Shown here one piece after another: positions 50,501 to 64,000 of a stretch of DNA of 64,000 bases (within the stretch, counting starts at the first letter, position 1; every line of letters starts with the position of its first letter). A program made the translations under genes and the position numbers. This DNA comes from Chionis minor (taxonomy: Eukaryota > Chordata > Aves > Charadriiformes > Chionididae): the NCBI GenBank assembly GCA_013398295.1, contig VZSF01006579.1:62001-126000 (forward strand), given 5' to 3'. The notes beneath the pieces are model-generated. The model made no database searches and had not been told where the DNA came from. It saw nothing but the letters and a program-made list of their open reading frames with translations.

Positions 50501-51521
50501 ATTGCATACTTTATCGAGAAAAGCATTTATGTTCAGTATTGCTAAATATAGCTAGTATTATTTCATACATATTTGCAAAGTTAACATGTCGTTTAAGCCA
50601 TTCAACACCATGCTTTAAGCAGTAATTTAAAATTTAAAACATTTTACCTTGTAATCTAACCTAACAGCAGATTCTGCTTGGTGTCATTTAGTCTCCAGTT
50701 GCAAATGAAACAAAATCACAGTGATATCTTTAAAACAAACAGAGAAACAGTAGGGATTGTTGAAACATGTTAGATGATTCCTTAGTTAAGTCTGAAATAG
50801 CTTCTTTCCCTGGGGACAAAGCGCTGTTCTGTGTGCAGAGATCAGCTAATACTGTTACTCGGAGAACTAAAAACCTCACTTCAGGAAAATGAAAAGCAGC
50901 ACAATACATTCGGTCCGTAGGCTGACAAGGCACAGCTGGAAATTCTCTTTCGGTACTTAGAGCTGGTTGCATAAGGAATGGGAAAATGGAGTGTATTCAA
51001 AAGACATGAAAAATGTGTCTTTTATTCAGTTCTGGTTTATGTTTTTAGAAATTTAGTTTCCAGGTGGCATGATTTTAATGTAGATTTATTGTTTTACAGT
51101 GATAATACATTTTGGCAAGCATAACCTTAACATAAGAACATTTACTAAAATGAGAACCTTTTATTCAATTCGTATTTTCTTAATCCACTCCTGCCTGTAC
51201 AGCCTATAATCTATAAGCAGCAAACCTTTTTGTTAAAGTTTTAGCATGGAAAATTTTTCTTTTGTCCATTTACAGCAATGATTTCACCATAAGTTGTAGC
51301 TTATGTATGGAAAATGAAATGACTGAAGCATTTTCCCTTTTTTTTTTTTTTTTTGTAAGGCTAATTACATCCTGAAACATGATCCTGAAGTGGAGCTATG
51401 CAGAGGCTGCAGTGAAGTTAGTAATCCAAATATGAGAACTGAGGGAGGGGGAAGGGAGGGAATAATGGTACGTTACCACAAGTCCTTTGCGTGCCAGCAG
51501 AGCCTTTTCCTTCATCCCCAG

Positions 51522-51584
51522 ATAGAGCTTCTGCGGAGTGTCAGTGTTGGAGGAGATGGGGAGTCTGCCCAGCTTCAGAAATGA
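51522..51584 (+). other. candidate terminal-exon-like segment
   Basis: A good acceptor, TTTTCCTTCATCCCCAG, is followed by an open frame reading IELLRSVSVGGDGESAQLQK and a TGA at 51582-51584. The local base composition is richer in GC than the surroundings. It is on the plus strand where synteny would place the 3' end of CENPP, but I cannot match it to that protein with any confidence. No adjoining exon was found. Confidence 0.15.
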
Positions 51585-53399
51585 CAAATTTACCTGGGAG
51601 ATGGAGTTGTCTGAGTTCTCCTGCCATTAAAAATTCGTTGTTTGCTTGAATTCATACTCTGAGGAATGTGTAGACAGATAGTCATGGAGCGGTATAACCA
51701 TTGAGTTAACCATAATTGTTAGCCGGTATGTGGTGGAAAGATTGTGTAAAGCACATTGTCTCTTAAAATAGTTATTCAGTTTCTACTGTGCTTTGCTTTG
51801 CAAAGTCAAAAGAAGAAATATTAAACTTCTGTAGTTTATCTGGAGCTGTTTAAAAAGAATGGAGATAGTTATACTTAACAAATGGAGCTAGCATCTGAAA
51901 TGAGATAGGTTCAGTACCTGTGCTGAGGTTTGTAAAGGGTGAGTCGAACAGCAGGACAACAGTTCTTCTAGCACAAGTGGGGAAAAGAATAGCAAATTAG
52001 ATCATCTTCTCATGGTTATGCATGTCAGGTAACTGTTTAAATGGTGGTGTATTTATTAGACATAAAAGTGAAAGCATTCACTTTGTTCTTTATATTTAAA
52101 TGTGGCTTGTTGCGCTTCTCATCGCTGTCTCAGGATCATCTTCTGATAGTGTTGAGGCAGACATCTCCAGGAGGCCTGCCTGGTGGGGACACAAGGCCAC
52201 CCGCTTGTCAGCCAGTAAGGTGGATCTGGCCAGCCTTTGCTCCCGTGAAGCTCTGGTTTAATGCATCGGCTTTGGATGTGGCATCTCTGATTGCTGAATT
52301 CTAGTAAATCCTCAAAGCTGGACTTTTTAGGTTGTGTGATCTTCCAGCAGCTTTCCAGGACAGTCTGGGACACCATCTTGTCTCCTCTGCTAGATCATGC
52401 AGTGAAAATCCTATATCCTCTAAGCAGACTGAAGGATCTCTCACGGTATTATTGAATCGGTTCTATAGACTTCTCTAAAATAGGTGACTTCAGCACGAGC
52501 ACTGAAGCACAAAGCCTTGCTGATTTGAAGGATCTCAGATGATGTGTTCGTCTGTTCTATATGTATTCCATAGCCTGGGTTTCGCACAGAAAGCAATTGG
52601 TGGTTAGCAAACGCTTCCTCTGATAAAGTCACTGCTTCTCATACATGAGTGAAAGTCCTGGAGGCATTATAGGCCTGGTGGTATCCATGTTTAGCCTTCC
52701 TTGTGGTCACCTTTAAATCACTGTTCTCCTTTAATATGCATGCCACGATGAAGTTTCTCCCATATGTATCTGGTGTGATCCGGCATTTCTGTTACACACA
52801 CTGAAGTTAAGATATCCAAACAAAAGCCCGTTTTACTAAACAAATAAATAATCTAGTTTCTTCTTCTCTTTCATCCCTCTAGTTACCTGGCGTAAGTGTG
52901 TGGCTTTGTGATCTTAGTAGTATCTGCCATTAGTATGAAGCAGGATGCCTATGAGGCCGTCCTTATCTTTTTCTTAGCTTTTGCTAAGGAAGAAATAATG
53001 ACAGGCTGAGGGATCTGCAAAGCCATAAGCTCCCTTTTCGTGAACATGACATTGCACTTTCCTGCAATGAACAGTAATGCTTGAAAATTGTAGGAGCTGT
53101 TAAAGACAGTGTCCCATGGTTACCTGCCATCTGGAAGGTTTGGTTGGGTTTTTTTTAATTTGTAAAAGTAGTATCTGAAAATGGACATCATCTGCTGCCC
53201 TCCAGTAAGATTTAAATGTATGTAACATTAATAATTAAATATTGTTTTAATACTGTTATGTACATTAAAATCTTATATGCAAACTTGCCTGTCATAATAA
53301 CTAAAGAAAAATACTGTATACTCAGCTAAAACCTCAGAATAGGATGGTCTTGCAAATGATTTCATGTATGTGCAGTTCGAGTAATTGGTGTTTGAGTGA

Positions 53400-53609
53400 A
53401 AAATATTTCAGTATCCTCAGGGATCTAATATTTACTATGTTTATGTGAATAATTCACTCTGCGAGCGGAGCAAGTTGCCAATATCTGCTTTGTCTGTAAG
53501 TGCTGTTACGCCTGCCTATCCCATTCGCGTGGCTCATCAGGTGAATGAGCTGGGCGATGTGAATGCTATTGTCTGTTACGATGCCTTAATGTCGAATGGT
53601 CTCCTTTGA
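53400..53609 (+). other. CpG-containing open block, possible exon or conserved element
   Basis: This frame is open for 69 codons between TGA (53397-53399) and TGA (53607-53609). It has an acceptor-like ATATTTCAG at its start and no ATG until near its end. It includes the words NNSLCERSKLPISALSVSAV and VNELGDVNAIVCYDALM. The DNA from 53460 to 53595 has several CpGs and balanced composition in an otherwise CpG-poor area, as in exons or conserved regulatory elements. I do not recognise the peptide. Confidence 0.2.
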
Positions 53610-55608
53610 GGAGAGAAGAGACAGAGTAAATAGCAGTGATTAATAATTAAAATAACTTTCTGTTATTTTATATCTTATGGCAAACTGGAGCCGGAGCACT
53701 GTTGCTTACTGTTTTGAGCAAGAGCCATAGGATGTGTGAAATGAATGTGGAAGCCTGGAGCCTCTGGCATTGATTCTACGTAAAACCTAGGCTGGTCTCT
53801 TTTCCTTATAGCTTGTTATTTGTAGAGGGACAAGGCTTTCCCTCTTACTTGGCTGAAATCATCCAGTGGAAATTATTCAAGGAAATCTTCAGTGAAAAAG
53901 AGGAGTTAGAATTTAGGTTGGCATCAGGCTTGTTTATAGTGGTTACAACAGATTTTTGTAACATCTCTAACTGTACCTATTAGATGACAACCAATAGTGG
54001 AAAAAGGCTTTTAAGCAATTTGATGCAGTTGAAATAAATTTGTTTTCTATTTCTTCCTCTAAAGACCTTCTTTTCAAACACTGATCTAAATCTCATTTCT
54101 GTGAGTATGAAGAATCCCATGAGTTAAGGCAGCAACACTCCTGGACTCCTATACTGGTATGAAGTGCTGTTTGAAATTTTAGGTATTTCTAGTAATTGTA
54201 ATTGGTTCACCATTTCTGCTTGAATTTTCTGATCTGTTACCACATTAAGCAGAAATGAAATAAAGAATTAGAATCTTTTAAACACTATACTATGGAAGTT
54301 TGTAAGAGCAAGTGTGCTTTGTCATAGGAATACACCTTATCTCCATATTGTGAAGCAGCCTAGTTATAGCAATATGGAGCAACAGTAGGATATTTTCTTC
54401 TGCTATCCCAGCAGAACTTGTTCACCTCAGTGGGTAGTGTAAATACAACCTTTTATACCAAAATGTTGGATTCTTTAAGTATCAGGCACAGGATGTTCCT
54501 GGCACAGGATGACTTGAAGCACAAACTTTAGGTGATGTATATATTCAACGGATTCCCACGGAGATTTAGGTTTGGAACTACATATAACATCAGTAACGTA
54601 TTGCTCTCCTCTGCATCTGTATGTTTGCAACCATTTCCTCAGACAGTAATAACAGATAAAACTTGTCTACTTGTGACTTCTAACCGTGAGCAAATACAAG
54701 AATATTTATGAACTAGAGAATAATGTTTTGTGATCTTACAGAATTACTTCCAAAGTGTGAGCGGTGAAAGGAATCTTTTTTTTGACACTCCTTTTTCTTC
54801 ATCCTCTAAGCATAGCTTTCTACATTGTTTCTCCACAACATCAAATTCTAATTTTTCTGAATTTCCTGAGGGCATCAGTAGCCTCTTTTCACAGCAAGAA
54901 GTATTACTCAGTGTACAATAGGACTATTGTAGGGTTTTTTCTATCAATTTTGCTTCTTCCCGCAGGAATAAATGACGGGAGGAAAAAGCTATGGTGGCTC
55001 TGTTCTAAATCTCAGAGTGAGGGCAAAATTAATGTATAAACTAGTATAATAGAATCTGTGGTATTTAAAATGGCTTATAGGTTTTCAAATTCTGTCTGAA
55101 AGGCCACTTAAATACATGGAGCGTGCTGAAGTGGGAGGAACAACATCTGTTTCTTAATCGTCTTGAAACTGCCTGAAGTGTAATACCTTAGTCATCAAAG
55201 CAAGGCAGCAGGCTGAAAGAATGTAAGGAGGACATCTTAAAAAAATAAAATATAGTAAGAATTCTTAGGCAAAGTTAAGACAAGTATCTGCAGTTCATCA
55301 GTTTAAGCATGGGTATTTGAGAGGTCATAGGAGTATAGAAAGAGGAGTTGAAATAACTTTTTATGATCACAGCTTGCAGAACTGAAGTTTCATGGTCTCT
55401 ATGTCATACCTCTTAAAAATGTTATCTTTTATCTGCATAATGGCCAAACAAAATGCATGAAGAGAACTGGAATAGCCTTCACTGAGCGAATTTAATGCCA
55501 GGTGTAACCTAGCTTATCATAGAGGAAATAATGCATTTCTTTTAGACAGCCACTGATAATTTAACAGTATTGCTTAAATGACCTTCTTAACTTACTGTAT
55601 GAGTATAC

Positions 55609-55900
55609 TCAGGAGATCATGTAGGTCATCTAGTTCAACCTGCTGCTCAAAGCAGGGGAAAGATTGAATTCAGAACACTTTTTTTCAGTTGGTTTTGAAA
55701 GGCATCAAGGACCGGGTTTACACAACTTCTCTTGGCTGCCGGTTCCAATGCCTGACTGCCATTGAGGAGCTTTTTTCTTTATCTCTCATCCTTCTGAGGA
55801 TGCACCTCCATAAAGAGCTGTGCTTTGGGTTCTCGTTGATATTCAAAGGCTACTTTTAGTATTTCCCTAAGCCATCTTTTCTCCAGGCAGAACCAGTCTC
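55609..55900 (-). mobile_element. old CR1 LINE fragment
   Basis: The plus strand carries the reverse complement of CR1: AGGTCATCTAGTTCAACCTG, CTGCTCAAAGCAGGGGAAAG and GCCGGTTCCAATGCCTGACT, then a decayed part ending near TTTTCTCCAGGCAGAACC. It is much more diverged than the CR1 at 403-625, so it is older. Confidence 0.8.
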
Positions 55901-58900
55901 TCATTTCTATTAATAGTTAGCAAACCCTAAGGAATTTGGAAGTGGTTCAGGAGGGTATATAGCATGCTTGGTTATAAAATGTGATTGAAGATGACATTAA
56001 AAAAATAATCAGTGAATCAGTGCTGCTTCAAATAGATATACTTTCCTTATGTATATAATTTCTGATTGTCTTATTCCATGTATTCTAAACAAGATTAGAG
56101 AACGGGCAACGTGTTTTCATGCTGACTTTGGCAGCTCTTTGAGGGCTTTTGGCTCTGATATCTCTCAAAGTAGAACTTTGTCAGGATTATTTGCAGAGCT
56201 GACTCCTAGCTAGTGCTGAGTTGCCAAGTTACGATGGTTCAGACAACGTACACGGCAGCCATGCAGCAAAAGTTTTGGGGATCTCTTTTTTTCATGCTAC
56301 GATTTGGAGTAAACCAGAGAAAATATTGACTAAAAAGATGGAAACTGTGTAAGTGGACAGCATCAGTTTTCTTATTTTTGATGCAAGTCATGACAAGCTT
56401 TTTCTGTTATTTGTGCAAAAAAACCCCAAAAATAATAGGCCTGGGATGTTATGGATTATGAGCACTTAAGCTTTTGTGGAACTTGTGCATATGGAGTATG
56501 TTTATAGATTTTTCATTTTCTTGACATTAATTCTTCCCTCCGCCATCTCCCTGTTTCCCCCTCTATCCAAGGAGTTACCTGGAAATCTTCCCAACATTTT
56601 AAAAATACTCTTATTTGTAACAAGAGTCTTTATTTAGTTCTTAATTTTAAAGTTATTTTAGAATTATCAGAGAGTATTTTACACATGTCTCTATTTAGGT
56701 AATGTGTATCTTATGCTACGTGTTGATGCTATCTTGTTGAACAGTACTAAAGGAGCAACATGATGTTCCTTGCATCAAACTGAAATGTTCTGCTTTCTGC
56801 AATTACAAATTTACTGTAAGAAATATCGTATACAAATGTTGGAAAATCCACATCTTCTGCATGACTATGCACATCCATTACTGGATCAAAGTGCAGGTTT
56901 TTTCTTACAATATCTACACAGAGCATGACCTATCCTACCTCGCTCAGTATGTCATGTGCTAGGTAGCATGTCTGTCGACCACTTCAGTTCCTCTTAATCT
57001 CCTTAATTTATTAGGACACTTCGCTGCTTTGTGTTTCTTTCTACAGACATAGTTTATTTTCTTGCCTTCCAGATTGCAGCATCTTTTCTGAAGGCACCCT
57101 TTAGTTACCTATTAGTCATATCTTAAGCCCCTGAGCATTTTTCTTCAAATCATAATGAAGGTGCCAGTCATCACGGATACCTGCAGTAGACCCAGTGAGG
57201 TTTTTTATCTCGTAGGGCATGCCCTCCAAGGTATCCTGACAAGGCAAGTGGCACTGGCCCCTTGAATCTTAGGAAGTCCTCTCCTTACTGTCACTGGCTA
57301 AGCCTTAGGTGAAGCACCTCCAAAGTTGATCTGATTGCCTTGGTATTATTGTCTTCCACCCTGGTCTTTAAACAGGACTTGCAAATGAAAATGTTGGCTC
57401 AATGCTCAGTACCAGCCAAAGCAGCATATACAACCTTAGCAATTATTAGGGAAACAAAACTGAAAACATTATTTATGGCACTGTTAGAGGCTTGAATCTA
57501 GAATGGTACCCATGCCACCTTCCATCTCTAGGTCCTTTGCCTTTACATAGAGTTAGGATTTCAGGATACCCATTCTGGTAATTCTTCATCAATACCAGGG
57601 AGGGCACCCCAAGACATTCTGACCTCAGAAGGCAGTCAGACGAAGTATCATCAGAACACAAACAGATTTACTCTTCTTCTCCAAGCTTTCTGACCAGGTG
57701 CAGGGCTGTATCCTAAGGTGCCCCTGAACAGCCCTGAACATATTTTTTGCTTTGTGTTATATTCTTTTATTCCTTTTCCTCCCCTTCTTTCCTCGCAAGT
57801 TCTTTTTTTCATCCCCTTGAGAATAGATAGCCCGCCAAGGTTTATAGCTTCCCTATTGATCCAGTTTTGCATGCTTTATACCTTTATTTAGTGATTATGA
57901 TGTGGTTGTCCTGTCATTTTTCCCTGGAGCATCAAGGGAAAACTTGATACTACCCCTCCCCTTTTTAATTCTGCAATATTCTGCCTTTTCATGTTGCAGT
58001 CTGATTTAGTGGCACAAGAGGTCAGGGTGGGCCACCTGCATATAAAATACTCTCCTTTTGTTATTTCTAGCATCCTGAAATCCTTCATGTTATCTTCCTA
58101 GTGGTGCCACAGGTGAGCAGTAGCCGTGTGCATGCTAGAACACCCCCGTACACTATCACCTCTTACCATGTCTCACCTGGTACCAAGAGAAGAATACCTT
58201 CTGTAGACTGAATGTTCCACAGTGATCTTTATTTTTAATAGCTTTCTCTCACATTATTGTTAATACACATTTCATTATGCCTCCTGTTTTACTACAGTTT
58301 AGAGAAGGGTTATCTTGAAGTTGGATCCGTTATTTAATTTATTCCTAAAATACTCATGAAAATGTTATTTCTGTGAGTCAAAAAACACATCTGCATTCAA
58401 GAATTTAAAGCTATTTCTGTTTTGTTCAGGAATCTGAAAGGAAAGAAACAGTACTAAAAATTACAGCAGCATTTTTTAACCTTTTAATGAAATAAGAGTG
58501 TAATGAAGTTTTTAAATTAAGTTGTAACGATGAATCTTTGCAGTTGATGGCTGGTTTTGATCAGAGACAAAGATGGAATCCTAAACTTTGGAATTACTGA
58601 TGGGTTTTTTTAAATAGACACACAAGTTTATAGTTGGAAAAAAACAGCAATGGGGAAAAAAATAAAGTTATAGCTGTTGAAGTCAGCACAAAACATGAGA
58701 TGGGGAATTTGGGATTGGCAGTACACTGCATTTCTGAAACCTATAGCAGTTACTGCATTCCTTTTTGTAATCAGCGGTCACCAATATCCTTAAGGAAAAA
58801 AACATAGGAGAAGGAAAAAAATGTTGCTGAGAAACCTTAGAGAAATTAAAAACAGATTTTTCTCACATATTTAAAAATATCAACAATACATTGCAAAAAG

Positions 58901-61900
58901 CACTGAGTACTTCTTTAAGTGGAAATAAACCTTAATTTGCCATATGAGATGCGTGTAGCTAGGATCAATTTGCATTAAAAAGCTTGCTTTTCAACTGTAA
59001 CTGCATCCCAATTCCAGCTCTTCACTGAAGAGAACAGAATATATGAAATATTAGTATTCATTAGTATGAACTTTCTTAAGACACTAATTATTGCCACAAC
59101 TCAATGCCTCTTGGTTATGTTTCCATTCGATACAACACTATTTTTGGTTTGAGATAGGTTTTTCTCACTTTATATCTAAAATGCCAAGGAACAGACAGAT
59201 GGAAATAACTTGTAAACCCTTCCTTTAGCAGCCAACTGAATTTGGAGGCCGATGTGTTTCACGTACTGCCTCTAACAATGTGCATCAGCAAAGAAATGTA
59301 GTAGAAATTTGATTATTTCAATGTCTGTGGTGTTCCAATGCAAGTGGTCCACCTAGCTTGAATAAATATGGCTTTAAAACCCTGGCAGTTGTAATTAAAT
59401 GTGTAAGATTTTCACTGTACTTCTTTCTTTCCTTTCAGAAGTTGTCACCTTTTTTTTCAGGTTCGAAGGTTGACACTTTTTTGTATATAGGGCAATTATA
59501 TTTCAGCTATTTGCTGACTTGTAGTTTTCGAAAATATTCAGCTCAGCAACTCAGCATGTCTTCTGTGGGTCTAAAATAGCACAATGGGCTTGGTTTGGGG
59601 TGTGGTTTTTCTCGTGTGCCAGTATTGAGTATTGTTACTCATCAATATAATTTTGAGGTTTCTAACATTTTTCTAAGATAATCATATTTTGCAGCATAAA
59701 TACAAAAGATGGAGTAATTTAACTTTTTTTTGTCCTTGCCATAATTCACATAGTATGATCTGTAATTTCTGCTGTACTCAAACTTTGTATAAACCGAAGA
59801 TTATTTATACAAATATTTTTGCCTTCCTGCAAGTCCGTAGCATTGGATCTTAATTTTTACAAGTTCACAGTTAGTTATGGAAATATAAATCTATATCAAG
59901 GACATAGCCCTAATATTTTCAGACATTTTAAGCTTTCCTGTTCTGGGGAAACCCTATCGCATTACTAGTATCTTTCTGATAACTTTAAAGTTCTCTTTTC
60001 AGTTCTTGTTGCTCCGAAATACCCGGTAAGAGATTTTTCTCATTTTATTTCTTTTATAAAGATCGTTGGCCTCCTTTTCTCCTGTAAACTATGAGCTGAA
60101 TGGTTCAAAAGAGGGTTTTGAAGGTCATAGCAACCTCACTAAATTTCTGGCAGACAGATGTAAGCTTAAAGGGCTTTCGTTGATGTCCTGCCATTGCTTC
60201 TTTTACACAGTTCCATTTTGTTCAATATGCATGTCATACCCAGGCCAGAGAGACAGCGTTTCTCTCAAACCATTTAAAAAAAGAAGACAGGACTAAAATG
60301 AATGTTTAGAAAAAGACTATTTTAAATATAGAAAGTTAGTATGATTTTATCTGTGTATATAGTGAAAATAGATTGTTTAGAATTCATTAAAAATACAAAT
60401 ATACAATTCTTCTAACAGTCTTCCCCTATTTATTTGCCCTTTTCAAAGCAATGAATTGCTTTCCACTTACTTGGTTGTACTTTCCGTTTGTGGGGAAGAA
60501 AAGTGTCTATATAGAACGCTGTAGAGGTCTCTACAAAGTGAATGCAATTTTTTTTTTTAATAAACTTCTTTTGTATACTGTTGCCATCTGAAATTGTATC
60601 AAAAGTGAAATAAGAAAATTAATACTTGATCTTCCAGATAAAAAAGTTGGTTTGAGAATTCATCTGGTAGACGTAGTTGGGTTACTGTGGCTTGCTTCTT
60701 ATATCACTTTTGTTTGTTGCCTGAGATGTTTTCACATTCGTTGGTTTTAATATCAAGTAGAAATTAGTAACAGGATGCCTCTCCACTGAGAGACTGTCTC
60801 AAGAAGGAGATGTAAACCGAGGACACAAATATTTTGAAGATTTTTAGTCAAAAAGAAGGATTCGTTGGCAGCTGGTATGAGAGGACACTTTGAGGAAAAT
60901 AACAAAGTTTGCTTGTGGTTTCCTTTTAAATCTAAAAATTAGTTGTCATTGCCTGTTGGTTCATGTTTTCCCCATTACAAACAGTGGCACCAAACGGTTT
61001 GTTTGGGTGAATTAGTGGACAATGGCAAAAATTACTTGTACAGTGACTCTGCAGTACGCTAACAGTGAGAATTTAAAGGGGAAAAATGGCAGGGATATAT
61101 GTGTGTGTGAGTGCAAATATATCTAATTTGTAAGTGTAATTTTTAACACCACATTGGTATTTTTATGATTATGACATTTCTGGAGAGATCTATCATTCCA
61201 CAGTGCACAAAACTGATTGAGTACAAGCTGACACCACCTCATGAAGTGCTTATTTATGTTTGCTTTATGATCTGACTAGCGTTTGTGGCCCGACTTGTGC
61301 AAAATGGGAGTTGCAGATTTCCTGAAACTCCAGCACAGTTTTCCCCCATGTGATCTTGAAGAGGGAAATGCTATAAACAAAACCAAAAAAAAATCATCCG
61401 TTTCAACAGAATATGTTATTCTGGATGACTGTGCTTGTGTCGGAGTATAAGTGTGTCTTGTTGAAGGAGAACATTAGCATTGTTTGGTTTTTTCCCCCAG
61501 CCCAGACAGACTTTGCATTTTACCTTTTTATTGTAATTTCTCTCTATTCTTCACAGTAAATCCTTTGCATTCCCTTTCCTTTGTTAACTGGAGGGCTCAT
61601 CGAATGACTGAAGAACAAGTTGAGTTATTTCTGAAACACTGAATTTTCTTTTCATGATAGAAGATAAGGACGTGAAGCTTGCAGCTGAGGAGGGAAGGGG
61701 TCAGACACCAGGGGCATTGGGGGGGCGTGGGGTGTGTGTTTCCTCTTAATTGCTAATTACTGTTGAGTCAACACCTCCTCATCCTGTCTACTGAGTCTCC
61801 AAACCTAGGTTAGGTCTTGCACTGGCCCATGTCTAAATGCTTGCACAGCGTGGGGCCTTTTGTTTCAAAACCAACAGTTATTTCTTTTGGAAAATGACAA

Positions 61901-64000
61901 TCTGGCTAAAAATCAACCACTTTGGAACGGAAGTATTGTTTAATGGCAGTAGCAGGGACATCGAAAGTTTTCTGTCCTGTTTTCTGTCATATCCGAACCC
62001 TCGCCATGTCTCAATGGCGGCTCAGACAGACGGCACCAGTCGCTGCTCTTACCCAGAGCGCCTTTCCTCAAAAAGGTGTTTTGTCTTTTGGCACTGCTGC
62101 CTAGAGAGCAGTTCCCTGGGGGTGTTGAGCAGGTTTTGACCTAAGGATATTCTCCATTACCCAGTTTCAATGCTGAAGTGTTTTGAGAAGCACTCAAGCT
62201 GTTCTTCCATCCCGCTTGCTCCCTGCACAGCAGCTGTTGGAGCGCAAGAGCCATGCGAGGAGATGGCAGCGTTCTGCCTTCCTGTCTGGGTTTGTGGCTG
62301 TGCTGTTGGTCATATCAGGAGAAATAATGCTGCTTTTTTTTCTTCTTCTTCTTTTCTTTTCTTTCTGGCCTGACAGATGGCCCAGCCACCAGGCAGCTCT
62401 GCTGGCAGAGATGGGGGGACAGAAGCTAGCTGGGGGAGAGAAAATGGAGAAGCGCACGGAGAATGGGAATAGCTTAAGCTGTCCCGGGATCCTTGTTTTA
62501 TGAAACCATAGTTTAAAACGATGCATCTGCATACAGAAATAACCTGAGAGATAACTATCTGTTCTGCCAGAAACCAGCTGAAACAAGCTACTTCTTTTAC
62601 CCTAAACAAGAAATAAGATACCATCTCCCAGTGAAGTTGAAGGGAATTTTGTTTGAATCATCCTATGTGCTCTTAAATAGCTTTTCATGACTCAACAGTG
62701 TTCTTTGATTGTATCACTTTTTTCCTGGAATAATCTGTAGTCTATATAGAACTGTGTCGCTAGTCCAGCTTCATCTCAGACCTAGGAGGAGGAATGGTGA
62801 CCTGTAATGGCTTGCATTTGGGTAGCATTTAAAGGTCCTGACATAGGACCACTCTGTCCTGATTTATATACTGAGACATGACTTGCTCAAGAGCTTTGCA
62901 GAGTTCTCTTTTCCACATTCTACTCAGCCACAAGCTGTCTAATCACTTCCAATCTATATTACTGTGATGGATAAGTATTTTTTGCTTTTTCAAAAATTCT
63001 TAAATTTTATAAAAATCTTTGGGGTTGGTGTACGTGAAGTTTTGCTCTGAGTAAAGTACTTTTTACTGATTTTTATAAGGTACGTTCACAGCAAGTACTT
63101 TGGTAATTGAATGTTATGACATCTTTGTCTCAGATATTAGCAGGAAAGATCGTATGAGTTCATAAGGGTTGAAATGTTTGAGAGACAGTAATTCTCAATT
63201 CATAGGGCAACAGGATGTGTTTGAAATGAGAAATGTGATTCAAGAGTTATAAGAGCTGTAGAGCTATCACTTGAGTTATTCTTAAGAGGTATAAATATGT
63301 ATGTAGTCTAGACAGTGCTACTTCTGCACTGGCAGGGTCAGCTGCAAGTAAATGCTAATACAGGAGCTGATTCCAAAACAGAGAGGGGAAAAAATAGAAA
63401 AAGCCAAAGATGAAGAATATGCTGGAGGCCTCAAATGTTAGTTCGCAGTGTGTTTTGGAAGAGTCATCCAGAGGTCTTTCTACAGGGGAAAAAAAGAATA
63501 TTGAAGTAATCCAGAACTACTTTTTAAATAACATTATAGTGCTTGCCTTTCTTCTCAATTTTTTTTCCTACATAACAATCAGATTATCTGTGTATACGTT
63601 ACAGTTCCGCTATGGGACTTTGCTTGGATTTGGAAATGTAGCCTGTGTTTGAGTGTTAACACACCCCAAATAATTATAGATTCGTTAATTGCTGCTTGAG
63701 TTAGAAAGCTGGAAATGTCTGCTCCGTTGTTTATATTCAAATAGTATGATAAAATATAATCTATTGAAATATTGCTCTTATTTTGTGTGGAAACTTGAAA
63801 TTTTGAGTACCCAATTAGTCTATGTCATTTATTAATAGGATTAATAATTAGTCATATGCTTATGCAATTAGGAGCTCCTCTGTGTAGGCCATGGGGTCAA
63901 AGCCTGAAGGGCATGCCCCTTTCATCCACTGCTAATATTAGTTATAGAGAGAAAGAGAAATACCCCTGACATCAGTTGTACCTTGCTAAACTGACTTCAT

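Larger units (their letters stand above)
47017..64000. other. ECM2 upstream interval without a recognised gene
   Basis: This is about 17 kb of AT-rich DNA. It must contain the ECM2 untranslated first exon and promoter, which I could not place. By mammalian synteny the last exons of CENPP (plus strand) and then IPPK (minus strand) would be expected on this side, but no exon of either is recognised. Seen here are CR1 remnants (47250-47315, about 55609-55900), open frames of unknown meaning (47329-47592, 51390-51584, 53400-53609, 61837-62139) and a T run at 51340-51354. Confidence 0.5.

Noticed and set aside
61837..62139. 100-codon plus-strand frame as a host gene
   Set aside because: No domain, no family, overlapping frames; the region is merely less AT-rich. 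IPPK or CENPP could not be matched.
62194..62586. 130-codon minus-strand frame as a coding exon
   Set aside because: It includes a low-complexity Lys/Arg run from a TTC/TTTTC tract, overlaps open frames on the other strand, and shows no domain or convincing splice sites.

Overview
The window is nuclear DNA from a vertebrate, almost certainly a bird. It is AT-rich and its genes are split into many short exons. Its only clear interspersed repeats are CR1 LINE fragments, some with the typical avian CR1 3' end. Two genes are recognisable, both on the minus strand and both coding for secreted leucine-rich-repeat (LRR) matrix proteins: ASPN (asporin) at 2425-12873 and ECM2 (extracellular matrix protein 2) at 32482-46993.

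Both reading frames could be rebuilt exon by exon with matching splice phases. ASPN has seven coding exons totalling 1116 bp (371 aa). It carries a signal peptide, an eight-residue aspartate run, the class I cysteine cluster CX3CXCX6C and the LRR array. ECM2 has nine coding exons totalling 2046 bp (681 aa). It carries a signal peptide, a 10-cysteine von Willebrand factor C (VWC) domain, a charged linker and a long LRR array with an acidic C-terminal tail. Side by side on the same strand, they match the OGN-OMD-ASPN-ECM2 cluster of mammals. There the cluster lies inside an intron of the oppositely oriented CENPP gene. That the window lies in or next to CENPP is inferred from synteny; I found no exon I can confidently assign to CENPP.

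Layout: 1-621, CR1 fragments; 622-2424, ASPN 3' flank; 2425-12897, ASPN; 12898-32481, AT-rich intergenic DNA with a few exon-like segments, one old CR1-like relic and a 153-bp direct repeat around a single N; 32482-47016, ECM2, with a CR1 in an intron and a poly-G/N sequence problem beside one exon; 47017-64000, ECM2 upstream DNA with CR1 remnants and unassigned open frames, but no recognised gene. The untranslated first exons and promoters of both genes were not located.

The two proteins would act in the collagenous matrix: ASPN as a collagen-binding regulator of TGF-beta/BMP signalling and mineralisation, ECM2 as an adhesive matrix protein. There is no prokaryotic-type system here and no convincing new system. 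The best leads are a duplicated 5' splice site in ECM2, an 84-bp orphan exon-like segment at 16408-16491, a 208-codon frame with one stop at 28298-28921, a CpG-containing open block at 53400-53609, and assembly doubts at the three N positions.
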